Part shown: positions 47,503 through 60,206 of the stretch, piece by piece
How positions within the stretch are numbered: position 1 is the stretch's first letter
How the letters are laid out: each line of letters begins with the position of its first letter
Origin: Zopfochytrium polystomum
Lineage: Eukaryota > Chytridiomycota > Chytridiomycetes > Chytridiales > Chytridiaceae
Length of the DNA stretch: 64,000 nucleotides
Direction: 5' to 3'
Assembly: GCA_025765615.1 (NCBI GenBank)
Contig: JAIVFJ010000042.1
Location: 62,001 to 126,000, forward strand
Position numbers and translations under genes: made by a program
Notes under the pieces: model-generated
Told to the model about the DNA's origin: nothing
The model's input: the letters and a program-made list of their open reading frames with translations, nothing else
Databases searched by the model: none

Positions 47503-49072
47503 TGTTAGTTTTGGGTCTTTTGGTGTAAGCAGTGTGCAGGAGCCCTGACCTGATACTGCTCTGCAAGGATGACTTGCAGCATTTTGCAAGTGATGGTTCT
47601 TGTAACAATTTTGTATAAAGACAAACACAAGTGCGAGACTGCACTGAGGTCTCAGTGATAAAGTCTGGCGTTATCAAAGTGTATTTGCGGCTAACCTGTC
47701 TTTATTACTGGGCCTGCTTTTACTACTTTTGTCTTAACACTTTCCGTTGCACCAGGGTTTTCTCAACATATTTTCTTTTTGGTGACTAATTGAGACTGCC
47801 TGACTGCCTAGGGATGGGGTGTGTGACAGGCCATACCCCAAGCCCACCTAATTTATTATTTATTTTCGGCGCTTGTACATACACATATAGGGTTGGGGGG
47901 ACTTAGAGCGTTTGTGGTGGATGCTCCAAGTCAGGGGGGTTGACTTGTCAATTTTCTCTCTCTCTGTTTTTGGGCCATTTCTCTTTTTCCTTTTTTCTTC
48001 AATCTGATTTCTGTCCATTGGCACCAATGCAGAGTCCCTTCAAATCCATCTGGCTCACAACAGCGAGGGTAGCAAGAGGTGGTATGCACCCAGGTGAGTA
48101 CATGGTCCCTTCGGGGGCTCCTCTTAAGGGGCTGCAGGTGAGAAATGCAGCTGGCCCCACCACCAACTGTGTGACTCTGCTGGCTCTGTGTTGGAGTGAG
48201 GACCACAGGTGCTTGCCTGCTGCAGAGGCGACAGCAGTGGCATCGTCGACCCTGCAAGGGTGTTGGTGGCTGCGCCATGCGCAGTCCCTGACACCTGAGA
48301 GTTTGATTTATGAGTGCCTGCCTCGGTCCTACTGCTGAGAGTGAGATGTGCGAGTACGAGTTCGATGCAATAAAGCCCATTGGTCGAGTGATTGTGCCAA
48401 CGCAGCCCAGCAGGGTGCGTGTACAATCGCAGGTGTTTCCGTGTGCGAGTTCCCTGCTGGTGACCTTCCAACCCCAACATAGTTGACTCCATTCTCTCTC
48501 TTCCCCCCATTGCTGGCAACGACAAGGGCTCCCACAGCACTGTCCGCGACGAGGGGTGCTAGGTTGCACCTGGTCCGTCCTGTTGCTATTAACTGCTCCT
48601 GTTGTATTTGAGATTAGGTTCCTGAGATAAAAACCCCTGTTTCCCTTCTCTCTCTTTATTCTGCGGTTGTGTTGCACCCTTGGGAGTGCTCTTCCGTTTC
48701 CCCTCACATCAGCCCGCAGCCACGTGAGTAAATGGTGCTCCAGCACCAATCCCTCAGAGGATTGTCCCTCTGAATGTTCATTCTTTGTGTTTGAACCCCT
48801 GTTAGACAGATCAGTAGGGATACTTCGTGGACTAGGCAACTAGTAGGGTTGAAACACCCCCTAGACAACAGCCCAATAAAATTAGTTTAGCCTAATATTT
48901 GCTTCCCCTCCCTCTAGAGCCCAGATCCCGGGGTCAAAGGAGTGAGTAAAGTCTCACACAAGACTGAGAGAAGCCAAGATCAACCTCCCACCACCACCAC
49001 CTTCAGTAGTGTACTACCTCCATCTCCACAGTAGCACAACCCATAGACAATCCAGCCCAATGAATTCTTTCA
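47503..49072 (+). repeat. 5' LTR of a plus-strand copia-like element, split by a family A LTR
   Basis: It begins TGTTAGTTTTGGGTC and ends AATTCTTTCA, as in the 229-bp LTR at 14277-14505, but is interrupted at 47632-48958 by a family A LTR. The 14-nt self-complement is at about 47602-47615 with one difference (gtaacaattttgta). The primer site TACAAAACTGTTAC follows at 49073-49086. Confidence 0.85.
47632..48958 (+). repeat. solo LTR of family A, TSD CAAG
   Basis: The ends are TGCGAGACTGCACTGAGG and AGTAAAGTCTCACA, flanked by CAAG (47628-47631 and 48959-48962). It sits inside a copia-like LTR whose uninterrupted form is known from 14277-14505, so the empty site is directly visible. It lacks about 110 bp relative to the other copies. 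Confidence 0.9.
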
Positions 49073-52000
49073 TACAAAACTGTTACCCATCCCAATCACT
49101 TCCCCCTTGATTTCAACAAGATCCAATCAGTTGAAGGGGTTGTACACTTTTCAGATCTGCCAACTTCGTGGACCAATCACAGGCTCTTCGGACATTGTAC
49201 AGCAATTTTGTTACCACCATTGGAAAGCTCTGGATCTACTCTTTCCAAAAAACGCTCCTACGTTGTATACACAAGCCCTGAAGTTGGCACTCACTGTTCC
49301 AACTTCAACCTCAATTTGCTCGCCTTCCAGACCTCCCTTAGCCGATCCCAAGCTATCATTGGAAAAGCCTGCTTCTGGACTACACGACTGTCACCAGCGG
49401 CATCCCAAAATCACTCTCCTTTGTGATAAGTGATGCCGTTTTCCATTCAGGGTCACCAGATTACCTCCAACCCTCACACCATTAATTTTGATTTTCTGCC
49501 CCCAATGGAGACAACGACTACCCCCCTACCTGACAAATAATCGTCCTGAGAAAACAACATGGCTACAGACTTGTTATGAATCACCCTCTGGAAACCTCTG
49601 GAACCTTCTAGAACATTCCTTCATGGAACCTTCTCAAACCTTCGTTGCTTTCCTGACTTGTCTTGTTGTCATTGGTATCATTGGTATCATTGTATTACTA
49701 ATTGCTCTTTCTGGAACTTTCTTTGAGTCTTGACAAGGAAGACTCTCAAACGGTATAAAAGGGGGTTGGGGGACCTGTCCCATCCCTCAAGTGAATTATT
49801 GTTTCCAATACAATCATCACTCCTCTCAGTTCCTTGTCTGCCTTGTCCTGTCCTGTCCTGTCCTGCCCTGTTCCTGACATCACTCCACCAAGTATGTTGC
49901 CAAGTCCTTCAGCGTCTTGGAGGGACCAGAGAATTTTGGTGACTGATTGGAGGATCTTACAGTAGAACTCTCCAACAAAAATGTCAACTTATGCCACTGC
50001 ATTGACACAAGTCAAATCAATGCAGAGCAGAACAATGCAGTTGATCCACTAGACCTCCACGACACTGTAACCTGTCTCATCAGAGATGGACCATTCCAAG
50101 GATAGAGATTCCAATTGGTGCCTCCACCTCATGGACAAGAGAAAGTAACTTGGTTTCCTGGTACACTGAACCAGAATGCACATTGCTGTCTAATCATTTG
50201 TCGCCACATCTCTCAAGCCCTTCTTACCCAAATCACACCTGGTCGAAACTTTGCTTACAAATTGGTTGGCGAATTGGGAATAATTTGCTGCCCAGCAGAC
50301 CAGGGATTTGCAAAGGAGACCATTGACGACTTTGAACGCATCAAAATGGAACCAACTGAAGCCTCAGATGCCTTCATTACCTGATTCACCAAAGCATACC
50401 ATCGAGTCGACAGCTTTGCAAAATCAGCAGCTGGAGAACTTCTCTATCGTATTCGCCCTTTCCAAAAAGTTGATTGAATCTTTGTTGGCTCACTGAACCA
50501 AATCCTATTGGACATGGGGATAGGAAACGTTTTTCTTGTTGTTGGTAACCCAGCTCCTGAGATAACAAGTTTAGCCAAACTAATCTCACTCGTCAAGCAA
50601 ACTGTTTGTCAAAACAACTATCATAAGCGACGCATAGAGCTGGCAAATCACAGAGAACTCTCTCAAGGAAGTTGGCAACCCCAGCAGATGGAATGGTGAC
50701 CGCAGCAAAGTGGATGGCAACCACAGCAACCATTCTGTCCACACCAGAGCCAGGCATCCGCAAATGTCACCTGCAACAATTGCAGTGGAATTGCAGTGGC
50801 TGTGGACATTATGCAAGGGAATGTCCTTCAGCTTCAAACGTGCAGGAGCAGATGCCTCAGCAATCCCAACAGGCACTCCTTACATACAACACACCAGTTG
50901 ACAGTGATTGGGATGAACAACAGAGTCAGTAGTTATGGGAAGAGACTTACAACTCACAGTTTGGAGGCCAAAGTGACGACAACCACCAACAGGATTTCTG
51001 GATGGCCCGGGAGTGATCTGTGGGCATTTGCAGTCAACATTCCACCTCCTGTTACTTCTTTTCCTCTCCTTATTGATAACAGTTGCAATGTTACTACTCT
51101 TCGTGATTTCTCCTTCTTTATCCCATCAACCTTCAACAACCAAAAATCCAGCATGCACATCACGAAGGAAGGCCCAGTTCTCAACTGCAAGGGCTCAGAC
51201 GTTGCACAAATTCCTCTTGCAAACAACATCGCTCTCATTATTGAAGGCGCGCAGTTTGCTCCAAAATGCCCAGTCAACCATATTGCTGACAGGAACCTCC
51301 AGCTATGCGGTTACTATCACTTGGCATGAGACCTCCAACCAGGTGTTATTCACTGCAGCAGTCATGAAGAAGGTGACCCAGCAGTTCTTGAAATGATCCT
51401 TCAGCACAGCCTCCAGTGGTTCCCAACTGCAGCAAACCCAACCTTCAATTACTGCACTCAATTTCTCGCCCATTGCGCCAGCAGATATTACAACTTTTTC
51501 ACGTCAGCAGAGCCTGCAGACACACACAGCATTTGTGCAGCATTTCTCAACAGCAAAAAACCAGACACTCGCCAAAGGACACATTCCCTATGCTCGACTT
51601 CGCTCCATGAAGGAACAATGAACCTGTGCTGACTTTCCCGACATAGAATTAGAACTGCTTGAGGACGAGTGTAAGGCCTGTATTATTGCAAAGCAGACAC
51701 ATGCCTCTATTCCCCACACAGATCCTCCAGACAAGCTACCTGGGGAACACTTGGCGTTTGACCTTGTGGAGGTCAAACCCAAGTTCAGGGGGCAGTACAG
51801 CTTTGCTCTCATTGCCATTGACTATGTCAGCAATTATATCTGGTCAAGCAACCTACGATAGAAGTCTGATGCTTTACCAGAATCCATCAAAATCATTCAG
51901 CAACTCCAGACTGTGCGAGACGTTCAGGTTAAGTCAGTTAGGTTTGATGGAGGTGATCTTAAGTTGACTGCCTTTGAACGCTTCTGTGCCTCTCGTGGAA

Positions 52001-52680
52001 TATGGGTTGAAGTCAGTCCACCACACACACCAGAGCTCAACGGCAAAGCAGAACGTGCAGTTAGGACAGTCATGGATGTAACTTGTTCACTCCTTCAGCA
52101 TGTTGGCTCACCTTGGTCTTGGTAGGGTTATACTATTCGACATGCTGTGGACATCATCAACACACTGCCAGTTCTCAGTTGTGGTCTGCTTTCACTGGTT
52201 GAAATGCAACTTGGCTTTCTTCCCTGCATCTTCCACTTTAGGGTTTTTGGCGCTGGTTGCCTCTACCATGTGACAGCCAAGGAACGCAGCAGCACACATC
52301 AGTAAAAGAAACTGGCAGAACGAGCACGACCAGCAACATACATTGGCAATAAAGGCTGATCCATTGCCTGGCTCATTGACATCAACACTGGCTGTGTTAT
52401 CACACATCGCCTCAACGACCCCACTATCACCGAAGACAGCTTTCCTAGACTCAACAAATCAGATGCTGACGATGACGCTTCAGAACTACAGCATCACCAC
52501 ACGCCCTTACTCTCAGCTGATGAACTTCAGGAAACCAACACCAACATCAAGGCCCTCCTTCGCGAAGCAAATGTACACATTGAACAGCTGCCTCAGCCAG
52601 AACCCTCCAAAATTTGCTGCGCCTTTAAGAATGGGGAATGCACGGGAAGCATACTTGATTTGATCACACTTGCTCATGCT
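49073..52680 (+). pseudogene. plus-strand Ty1/copia-like element: decayed gag, protease and integrase
   Basis: After the primer site (49073-49086) and leader, gag-like sequence runs 49980-50640 (EPTEASDAFIT, SLAKLISL). A CCHC knuckle follows at about 50790-50840 (C-X2-C-X3-H-X4-C in NCSGCGHYARECPS). A protease-like LLIDNSCNVTTL lies near 51070. The integrase follows: FDLVEVKPKFRGQYSF with the first Asp (about 51755), VRFDGGDLK with the second (about 51945), and HTPELNGKAERAVRTV with the Glu (about 52045). Several stops and frame changes make it dead. RT and RNase H are not found after 52680. Confidence 0.8.
49572..49879 (+). repeat. solo LTR of the chromovirus family
   Basis: It is 308 bp, TGTTATGAATCACC..CTGTTCCTGACA, with TATAAAA at about 49754 and the caagtgaattattg self-primer region. 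It is inserted in the leader of the plus-strand copia-like element. Flanks AGACT and TCACT share only the last three bases. Confidence 0.88.
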
Positions 52681-53506
52681 TGGGAGGAAAATGTGTGAGA
52701 GCTTTGCAGGAGAATAGAAATTTGGAAGGCAGTGACTGATTTGGTGGTGGATTCTGAGACTTCTTGAGCAGGTAATATGAGTGTGGAACTCTTCAATAAG
52801 CCCTAAACAAATTCAGTACGATGCTTTGAGGTCGAGATATTGGTGTGAATAGGTGTAGCAGGTGTGTGTAACGAGTTGGTGTTGAGGAAAATGGACTTGT
52901 CATGATAAGAAATGAGTTGTGAACGAGAAATGAGTGGTGGCACTACTAAATAGCGCGAAATGTAGCTACACAGCAAAATTGAATATCCTACGACATAGAG
53001 GATCAATTTGGAGGATCACTGAGTTGCCTCAAGTAGATCCGAAGCTGTAGAATGCAGGAAATTGTTTTGAAGTGAATTGGTAAAGTTTTGGCTGAGTTGT
53101 GTTGGTGGGAAGCTCCAAGTAACGAATTTTTGACGAATTTGGTGCTAATGGGCAGTAAAAACGCGGACAGCTGTTATTCTGCGATTCCCAACGCAATTGA
53201 AGGAAGTTGGCAGACTTGGAAGCCGGGTTTCAGTCGATTTTTGCACTCTCCAATGTGCCTGATGCTGTGAATGACTGGTACTACTTGTCAAATGACGCTT
53301 CTGCTACGAAAATCGACTGTCAAAACGTCTTCTCCACACTTAAATATGGTGTAGGCAACGGTGGAATGGTGGGTGATAAAAACTGAGTGTATTGGAAGTG
53401 GTGGTGGCACAGCACGTTTGTTTAGTTGCTGAAACTCGTACTATGCGCTCCCTGTGCGTTGCTGCTCATTTCTACACATTGTTTATACTCCAGGTGATTG
53501 GGATGG
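52681..53506. other. unassigned, probably the remnant of a minus-strand element
   Basis: No gene is seen. It lies directly inside the 5' LTR at 53521-53758, so part of it should be the internal region of that minus-strand element, but nothing matches Gag or Pol. Confidence 0.4.
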
Positions 53507-53520
53507 GTCACAATTTTGTA
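53507..53520 (-). other. self-complementary primer site of the second copia-like LTR family
   Basis: In element sense it reads TACAAAATTGTGAC. The exact reverse complement is inside its LTR (53638-53651 on the opposite reading). It differs at two positions from the site of the first family, and both are matched by changes inside the LTR. Confidence 0.7.
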
Positions 53521-53758
53521 TGAAGGAAATGACAGCTGCTGATTGTTGATGGTGGTGAGCTACTCTGGTGGACTTCTCTCTTGTGATGGTGAAGCTGAGG
53601 TGGGAGACTGTTGAACAATGTGAGCTGTTTGGCTTTATACAAAATTGTGACAAAGACCAGGTAACAAACAAATCCTCCTCACAGTTGGTGCTCTCATGTA
53701 CCACAGTGTGAGGTGTTGCTCCTGCACACTGCTTACTGCAAAAACCCAAAATCTAACA
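53521..53758 (-). repeat. LTR of a diverged copia-like family (5' LTR, minus sense)
   Basis: It is 238 bp; on the minus strand it starts TGTTAGATTTTGGG and ends CATTTCCTTCA. It is a clear relative of the 229-bp LTR, with the same order of blocks (tgcaggagc, the 14-nt motif, ctttatac), but most of the sequence has changed. Confidence 0.75.
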
Positions 53759-55150
53759 GCACGATGCTGGTCTGGGCTCCCCCCAGTACCCTATGAGGCG
53801 AGGCGACCACTACCCCATACAGAGCTTGCCCTCAACACTTTCCCTGCATCTCACCTGGGCACATCATGAGAATAACTGTCTTCTGGTTGGCGCTCCTCAC
53901 AGAATGGGCTCCCTGCTCAGGACTCCACCTCCTCTGACACAGGTCCGGGCCACACTAGCCTACGAGCTGGGACTTCTGTGTTCGTGGGCCTTCGGTTGAT
54001 TTACATCAGCTGGTCTGCCACCCTGGCCCACCCTTCCTCAGTCCTGCCTATAGTGCTCCCAGTAAGGCCCACTGGAGGTGACGTTAATTGCAGTAGCACA
54101 GAATCCAACCCATTGTGCTGTCACCTCCAACACCAGAGCCGTTATCCAATTCACTTTTGCTGTGGATTACCATGTGGTTGATACTTTTTACCAAATTCCA
54201 GTTTAACTTCTTCCAATTCTGATTGCTGAAGTTGAATGCTGACTGAATCGAGGAAGTTGTTGTTTTCTGGAGTGACTCTGCTGTGGGGAATGGTTGATGC
54301 TTTGTCTGACTTTGTTGAGACTGCAGAAAACTGAAAGAAATTCCAATTAAACTTGTTCAACTGGAAAAATTCAGGTTCAAAGATGGTTCAAGGTGACTGG
54401 TGACTGAATGGAGCAAAGTGGTGGTGATGTTGGTGTTGTTTCTGAAGCTGATCTGCAGTTATGAATGGTTGAAGGTTTTCCTGAATTTTGCTGAGACTGC
54501 TGCAGATTGAATAGTTTGATGATGTGGTGATTGCAACGACTGTGTGTGAGGTGGTTGATTTTTGTTTTTGTTGGTCAAGAGTGGAGAATAAAGATAGAGA
54601 CAAAGTCAGCGGTAGTAAGCATTAGTGAGAGTTAGTATATCCAGATGTTTTCACAGAGCTTGATTGTTTGATGATGATTTGCCTTTAGTCTCCAATTGAT
54701 GTTGTGGCATTAATGCTGGTAGAAGCGTGTTAGTGCAAGCAAAGGGAACAAAGACTTAGCCTGATGTCTTCTACTCTGCCTTGTTAAAGAATCAGCAGAA
54801 TGTTCTTGTCAAGTCTAACATCCAAGCCAAAACCACAAAGTTTCTGGTCAGATTACAAAAGTTGAGGGCAATCTCTGAAGCTTCTAGATCCTGGTTATGC
54901 TGCATGAATGAATGAGGCATTCAAAGAACATAGCTGTTCTGGAGTGACTCTATTAAGAGGAGTTTGAAATCTGAGAGTCAGTTAGATTTGGTTTGGCTAA
55001 GGAAGAATCTTAGATGAGAATGGAACTTCAGTAATCTTGCAAGGTTGAGCTTGTTTATAGTTTGCTCTGAAAAAGTGTTAGTGTTGAGTGTCCAATAAAG
55101 ATAAATGTTGATACTCCTCATATGAGCCAAAAGTTATTTCAAGGAATATT

Positions 55151-55562
55151 TGTTAGGTGGAACTGACTGGTTAGCCGCAAGAGGCACAAAACAGACTCAA
55201 ACCTATTGTGACTGTCAGTTATTGTTCTCACGATGCCCATGGGAGAGCGAGCCACCGCCAATGCAGACCTGGGCGCTCGCTTGCACTTATGCCAAATACT
55301 CCGAGTATTAAGTGGAACAGAAACCCAGTGTCAACAGTTTTCCTCCTCCTCTGCTCAAGCAGATAATATAGGAGAGGTTTTTACCCTGTGCCAGTCATGC
55401 TTGCCTAGCAACGATTCCAGTGTGTATATCATCATCATGTATCAATAATTCATAACAGAGTTTTTCTCTTTCTCTCCAAGTTGGGGAGAAGGACCACCCA
55501 CAAACACACATCTCCACTTCATTCACTCTTTCCACTCACTCACTCAGAGTAGACTGTTTACA
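55151..55562 (+). repeat. solo LTR of family Y, TSD ACATT
   Basis: The sequence runs from TGTTAGGTGGAACTGACTGG to AGAGTAGACTGTTTACA. Flanks are ATATT (55146-55150) and ACATT (55563-55567). The two sister copies have the uninterrupted caaggaacattgtg at 7949 and 11729, which gives the empty site. Confidence 0.82.
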
Positions 55563-56978
55563 ACATTGTGTTTTGTCACAGAAGTTGGTTAGGATAATTC
55601 TTCAGAGTGATGCAATTGAGGTCAGGACTCGTATGGCTGTGGAATTTCCTGTGATGTGGGACCTGGTGTAGTGTGTTAGTATGTGTGTATAAAAGCTGAG
55701 GCAGTCAGCATGTGTGAGTTGAGGTCCCTAGTCAGGGTCAAGTAAGCCCAGCAATAATAGGGTATTCCATAGTTTGAATACTGATGAGTCCAGATTCATT
55801 TGGCTAAAGTGGATAGAGTGTTTTCCCAAGTCAGCAGCCTGGCACCAAGAAGACCATGCCAAGTTGGTGCCAATCCATGCTGAGACCACTTTGCAACTCT
55901 GTGCTGATGATCATCGTTCACTTATTCCAAGCATCCTCCATCTAATTGGTGATACAGTGCTGATGATCATCTTTCACTTATCCCAAGCATCCTCCCCCCT
56001 GAGTGGAAGATGATGTTTGATGTTGTACTGGCAAAATGGTTAGAGGATTGTTAAACTACTCAACCAGTCCTTCTTCTATCAATGAATGGACAGCAAATTG
56101 GCTGAAGTTATGTGAGGAAAGATAAAGAGAGGCTTACCCTGATGTAACAGAGTTCAAAGTCATGAGGAAATTGCACAAGGTTGCCATGGTTGTGAGAGGT
56201 GGCACTTGCAAAACTATTGGTCATCCCAATCACTAATATGTTTGATAGTGAGAGTTTCAGTGTGGTTGAAAACACTCTGATCTCAAAAGGTGGCCATGTC
56301 AATGAAAATTGTATCAGGGAATCCAGAAATTGAACCGCCAACTCCATGGGTCGATGGGCGAGGAAAACACCATATCATTAGATCCTAATTTGTTATGCCC
56401 TGTTGAAAATGAGAAAGTATTATTAAAAGGGCACAGGAGCGGTTGTTAGTGGTGCAGGTCTCCAAAAACTGAAATGCCTGTGTTGATGTTCATGGAATGA
56501 TGAATCATTACTGACAGTAGACTGCATGGCTGTATGTTGAGGGGATAAAGGCAGTTACTTTGATGCATATGAAAAGAGAAGAGCAAAACACTTAGCAGAT
56601 TGATTATAAGTTGATGGAGCAAGTTGGGTTTTGAGGACCTCTGCTGTTTGTTCTTCAATTGATAAGAAGAAGCAGATAACCAGGATAATAACAGTTGTGA
56701 TGATTTCTGGTGCAGTAGTCGTTGAGCCTTTGTCACTTTGATTGGCCAGCTCGATGTGTTGCTTACCATAGTTGTTTTGTCACACTGGTTTTTGAAGAGT
56801 GAGATTAGTTTGGCTAAACTTGTTATCTAAGGAGCTTGGTGCTGACAACAAGAAAAATTTTTCCTTTCCCCATATCCAACAGGCTTTGGCCCAGTGAGCC
56901 AACAAATATTCAAACAACTTGTTGGAAAGGGCGAATATGATGGAGAAGTTCTCCAGCTGCTGACTTTGCAAAGCTGTC

Positions 56979-58432
56979 TGTGAGACTATACTCACTCCTT
57001 TGACCCTGGGATCTGGGCCCTAGAGTGAGGGAAAGCAAATAATAGGCTAAAACTAACTTTATTGGGCTGTTGTCTAGGGGGTGTTTCAACCCTACTACTT
57101 GCCTAGTCCACGAAGTATCCCTACTGATCTGTCTAACAGGGGTCTCAAACACAAAGAATGAACATTCAGAGGGACAATCCTCTGAAGGATCGGTGCTGGA
57201 GCACCGATTACTCGCGTGGCCGCGGGCCGATGCGAGGGGAAACGGAAGGGCACTCCCGAGGGCGCAACACAACCGCAGAATAAAGAGAGAGAAGAGGGAA
57301 ACAGGGGTTTTTATCTCAGGAACCTAATCTCAAATACAACAGGAGCGGTTAATAGCGACGGGACGGACAGGGCGCGACCTAGCGCCCCTCGTCGCGGACA
57401 GTGCTGCGGGAGCCCTCGTCGTCGCCAGCGACGGGGGGGAGAGAGAGAAGGGAGTCGACTATGTAGGGGTCGGAAGGTCGCCAGCAGGGAACTCGCACGC
57501 GGAAACACCTGCAATCGTACACGCACCCCGCCGGGCTGCGTCGGCACGATCACTCGACCAACGGGCTTTATCGCATCGCACTCGTACTCACACATCTCGC
57601 CCTCACAGCAATAGGACCGAGGCAGGCGCTTGTAGATCGAACTCTCAGGCGTCGGGGGCTGCACCGGGCGCAGCCACCAACACCCTCGCGGGGACGGGAA
57701 GGTGGGGGACAACGACGCCGTCGTCGCCACCACCACCACCACCGTCGTCGCGGCGGGCAAGCGCCAGGGATCCTCACTCCAACACAGAGCCGGCAATGTC
57801 ACACAGTCGCTGGTGGGGCCAGCTGCATTCCCCACCCACGGCCCCTTAAGAGGAGCCCCACGAAGGGACCATGTACACACCCGGGTGTGTACCATCTCTC
57901 ACTACCCTCACCTTGGCGAGCCAGATGGATTTGAAGGGACTCTGTATTGGTGCCAATGGACAGAAATCAGATTGAAGAAAAAAGGAAAAAGAGAAATGGC
58001 CCAAAAACAGAGAGAGAGAAAATTGACAAGTCAACCCCCCTGACTTGGAGCATCCACCACAAATGCTCTAAGTCCCCCCCAACCCTATGCATGTATGTAC
58101 AAGTGCCAAAAATAAATAATAAATTAGGCGGGCTTGGGGTACAGCCTGTCAGGCACCCCATCCCTAGGCAGTCGGGCAGTCTCCGTTAGTCACCGAAAAA
58201 GAAAATATGTTGAGAAAACCCTGGTGCAACAGAAACTGTTAAGACGAAAGTAGTAAAAGCAGACCCAATAATAAAGACGGGTTAGCCGCAAATACACTTT
58301 GATAACGCCTTGGAAACTAAAGAACCGGGAGCAATAATAGGGGTCCCGATCCTTGCGGTTTTATGACAGGTACGCTTGTTTTTGCGAATAAAATCCTAGA
58401 CTTTATCACTGAGACCTCGGTGTAGTCTCACA
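56979..58432 (-). repeat. solo LTR of family A, TSD TGTC
   Basis: It reads TGTGAGACTATACTCACTCC..GTGTAGTCTCACA on the plus strand, 1454 bp, with TGTC at 56975-56978 and 58433-58436. The interrupted gag sequence (gcaaagctgtc / gatggtacgct) is uninterrupted at about 13310-13335, so this is a clean nested insertion. The open frames at 57070-57895 belong to the LTR and are not a gene. Confidence 0.9.
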
Positions 58433-59225
58433 TGTCAACTTGATGGTACGCTTTGGTGATCAGGTAATGAAGGCATCTGAGGTTTCTTTTCTCTTGTCCA
58501 TGAGGCGGAGGCACCAATTGGAATCTCTGTCGTTGGAATGGTCCATCTCTGATGAGAGAGGTTGCAGTGTCGCGGAGGTCTAGTGGATCAACTGCATCGT
58601 TCTGCTTTGGTTGAGTCAGTAGTCATGTTGTTTTCTCAGGACGATTATGTGTGCCAAGTTTGAAAGGATTTCATTGGATTTTGGGTGTATTGTGAAGGTG
58701 GTGTTGCAGCAAATGAAAAGTTGGTTTGTTAGCTTGGTGTGTGTCAGGTAGTGGGGTGGTCGTTGTCTCCAATTGGGGACAAAAAATCAAAAATTAATGG
58801 TGAGGGTTGGAGGTAATCTGGTGACCCTCAATGGAAAAAGGCGTCGCTTATCACAAAGGATAGTGATTTTGGGATGCCGCTGGTGACAGTCGTGTAGTCC
58901 AGAAGCAGGCCTTTCCAATGATAGCTTGGGATTGGCTGGGGAAGTCTGGAAGGCGAGCAAATTGAGGTTGAAGTTGGAAAAGTGGGCGACGACTTTGGAG
59001 GTGGTGGATACAACATAGGAGCATCAGATACGAGATCAGGAGGGTTTGTTGGAAAGAGGAGATCAAGAGCTTTCCAATGGTAGTAACGAAATTGCTGTCC
59101 AATGTCTGTAGCGCCCGTGATCGGTCCGTAAAGTTGGCAGATCTGAAAAGCGTACAACTCCTTCTACTGATTGGATCTGGCTGGAACCAAGGGGGATGTG
59201 ATTGTGGATGGATAACAGTTTTGTA

Positions 59226-59454
59226 TGAAAGAATTCGCTATGTTGGCTGAATGATGGTTTGGGCTGCTGTGGTGTACACTACTGAAGATGGTGGTGGTCG
59301 GAGGTTGATCTTGGCTTCTGTCAGTGTTATGTTTGTCTTTATGCAAAACTGTTACAAGGACCATCACTTGCAAAATGCTGCAAGTCATCCTTGCAGAGCA
59401 GTATCAGGTCAAAGCTCCTGCACACTGCTTACACCAAAAGACCCAAAACTAACA
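59226..59454 (-). repeat. 5' LTR of the third copia-like copy
   Basis: It is 229 bp and nearly identical to 14277-14505. Two bases of the 14-nt self-complementary pair have decayed (tgcaaaactgttac in the LTR, ataacagttttgta at 59212-59225). Confidence 0.85.
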
Positions 59455-60206
59455 GGGTGAGGAGATTTAGAGAGCACAATCCCACACTGTGGCCTGGCCT
59501 GCGCTGAGCTGAGGCCTCCCATTGGGCCTACTCTGTGTCATGGACCAGAGAACCCTGCACATTCTTTGCTAGTGTGCCACCTTTTTATAGTTGACTTTGG
59601 TTTGAATCTGAGAGTCTTCTCTGTGTGTAGTGAGAGGGAGCTTCTTTTGTGTTTCTTGGGCTTCTTAAGACTCAAAATACACTGTCCTGTCTAGTGACCC
59701 CTAGACATCTTCTTTTGCCTTTTCAGGATTGGTATTTAGGTCATTGCTCTATTGCCACCCATAGCCCAGGGTGAGGATTTAGAGAGCGCAGTCTCACACC
59801 ATGCATAGGGACACTTCCAGTTGGATAAAACTTCTCAATACTCAATATACCGTTAAGAAAGAATGTAGATATGTGGCAGGATCGCTCATTAATGCTAATA
59901 CGGGCATTAATAGAGTCAAAGCGCAGCCCAACCTTCACAACACTTTACTGGATATATAAAGCATTCAATAAGGCCACGTAGAGCGGACAGCCAATGGCAG
60001 TCGCAGTCCAAATCTGCATGCAATCCTGAGCGGACCAACCTGCGGAGCCGTGTGGGGCCGCAATGTCGTGGCTGCTGCGAGGCCACCCCAGAGGGGAAAC
60101 AATAACGAAGAAAATTCGGAAATAAAGTGAAAAAAAAAAAAAAAAGAAATCAAAACAAATAAACCGAAAAAGAAACAGAAAAGAAAGGAAGGCCAGACCA
60201 AACTAA
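59455..60206. other. intergenic; contains a short direct repeat and the promoter of the PB1 gene
   Basis: A block gggtgagga..tttagagagc(a/g)ca occurs at 59455 and 59769. An A-rich stretch (60127-60185) lies just upstream of the ATG at 60207. TATATAA at 59953-59959 could be a promoter element. No gene was seen. Confidence 0.45.

Larger units (their letters stand above)
53759..59225 (-). mobile_element. third copia-like copy (non-autonomous form), interrupted by LTRs of families Y and A
   Basis: It follows the same block order as 10330-14276: the cagtaccctatgaggcgagg block (53785), the gatgatttgcctttagtctcc block (54672), the tataaaagctgaggcagtcag block (55688), the gaggattgttaaactactc block (56043), the gag-like frame (56780-56978 and 58433-58640) and the leader to 59225. 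Family Y is inserted at 55151-55562 and family A at 56979-58432. The left end is lost where the diverged LTR lies. It confirms that the gag-plus-non-coding structure of the inner element is a reproducible form. Confidence 0.75.

Noticed and set aside
57070..57895. Long open frames on both strands, apparently Arg-rich proteins
   Set aside because: They lie inside a family A LTR, and the other copies of the LTR do not keep the frames.
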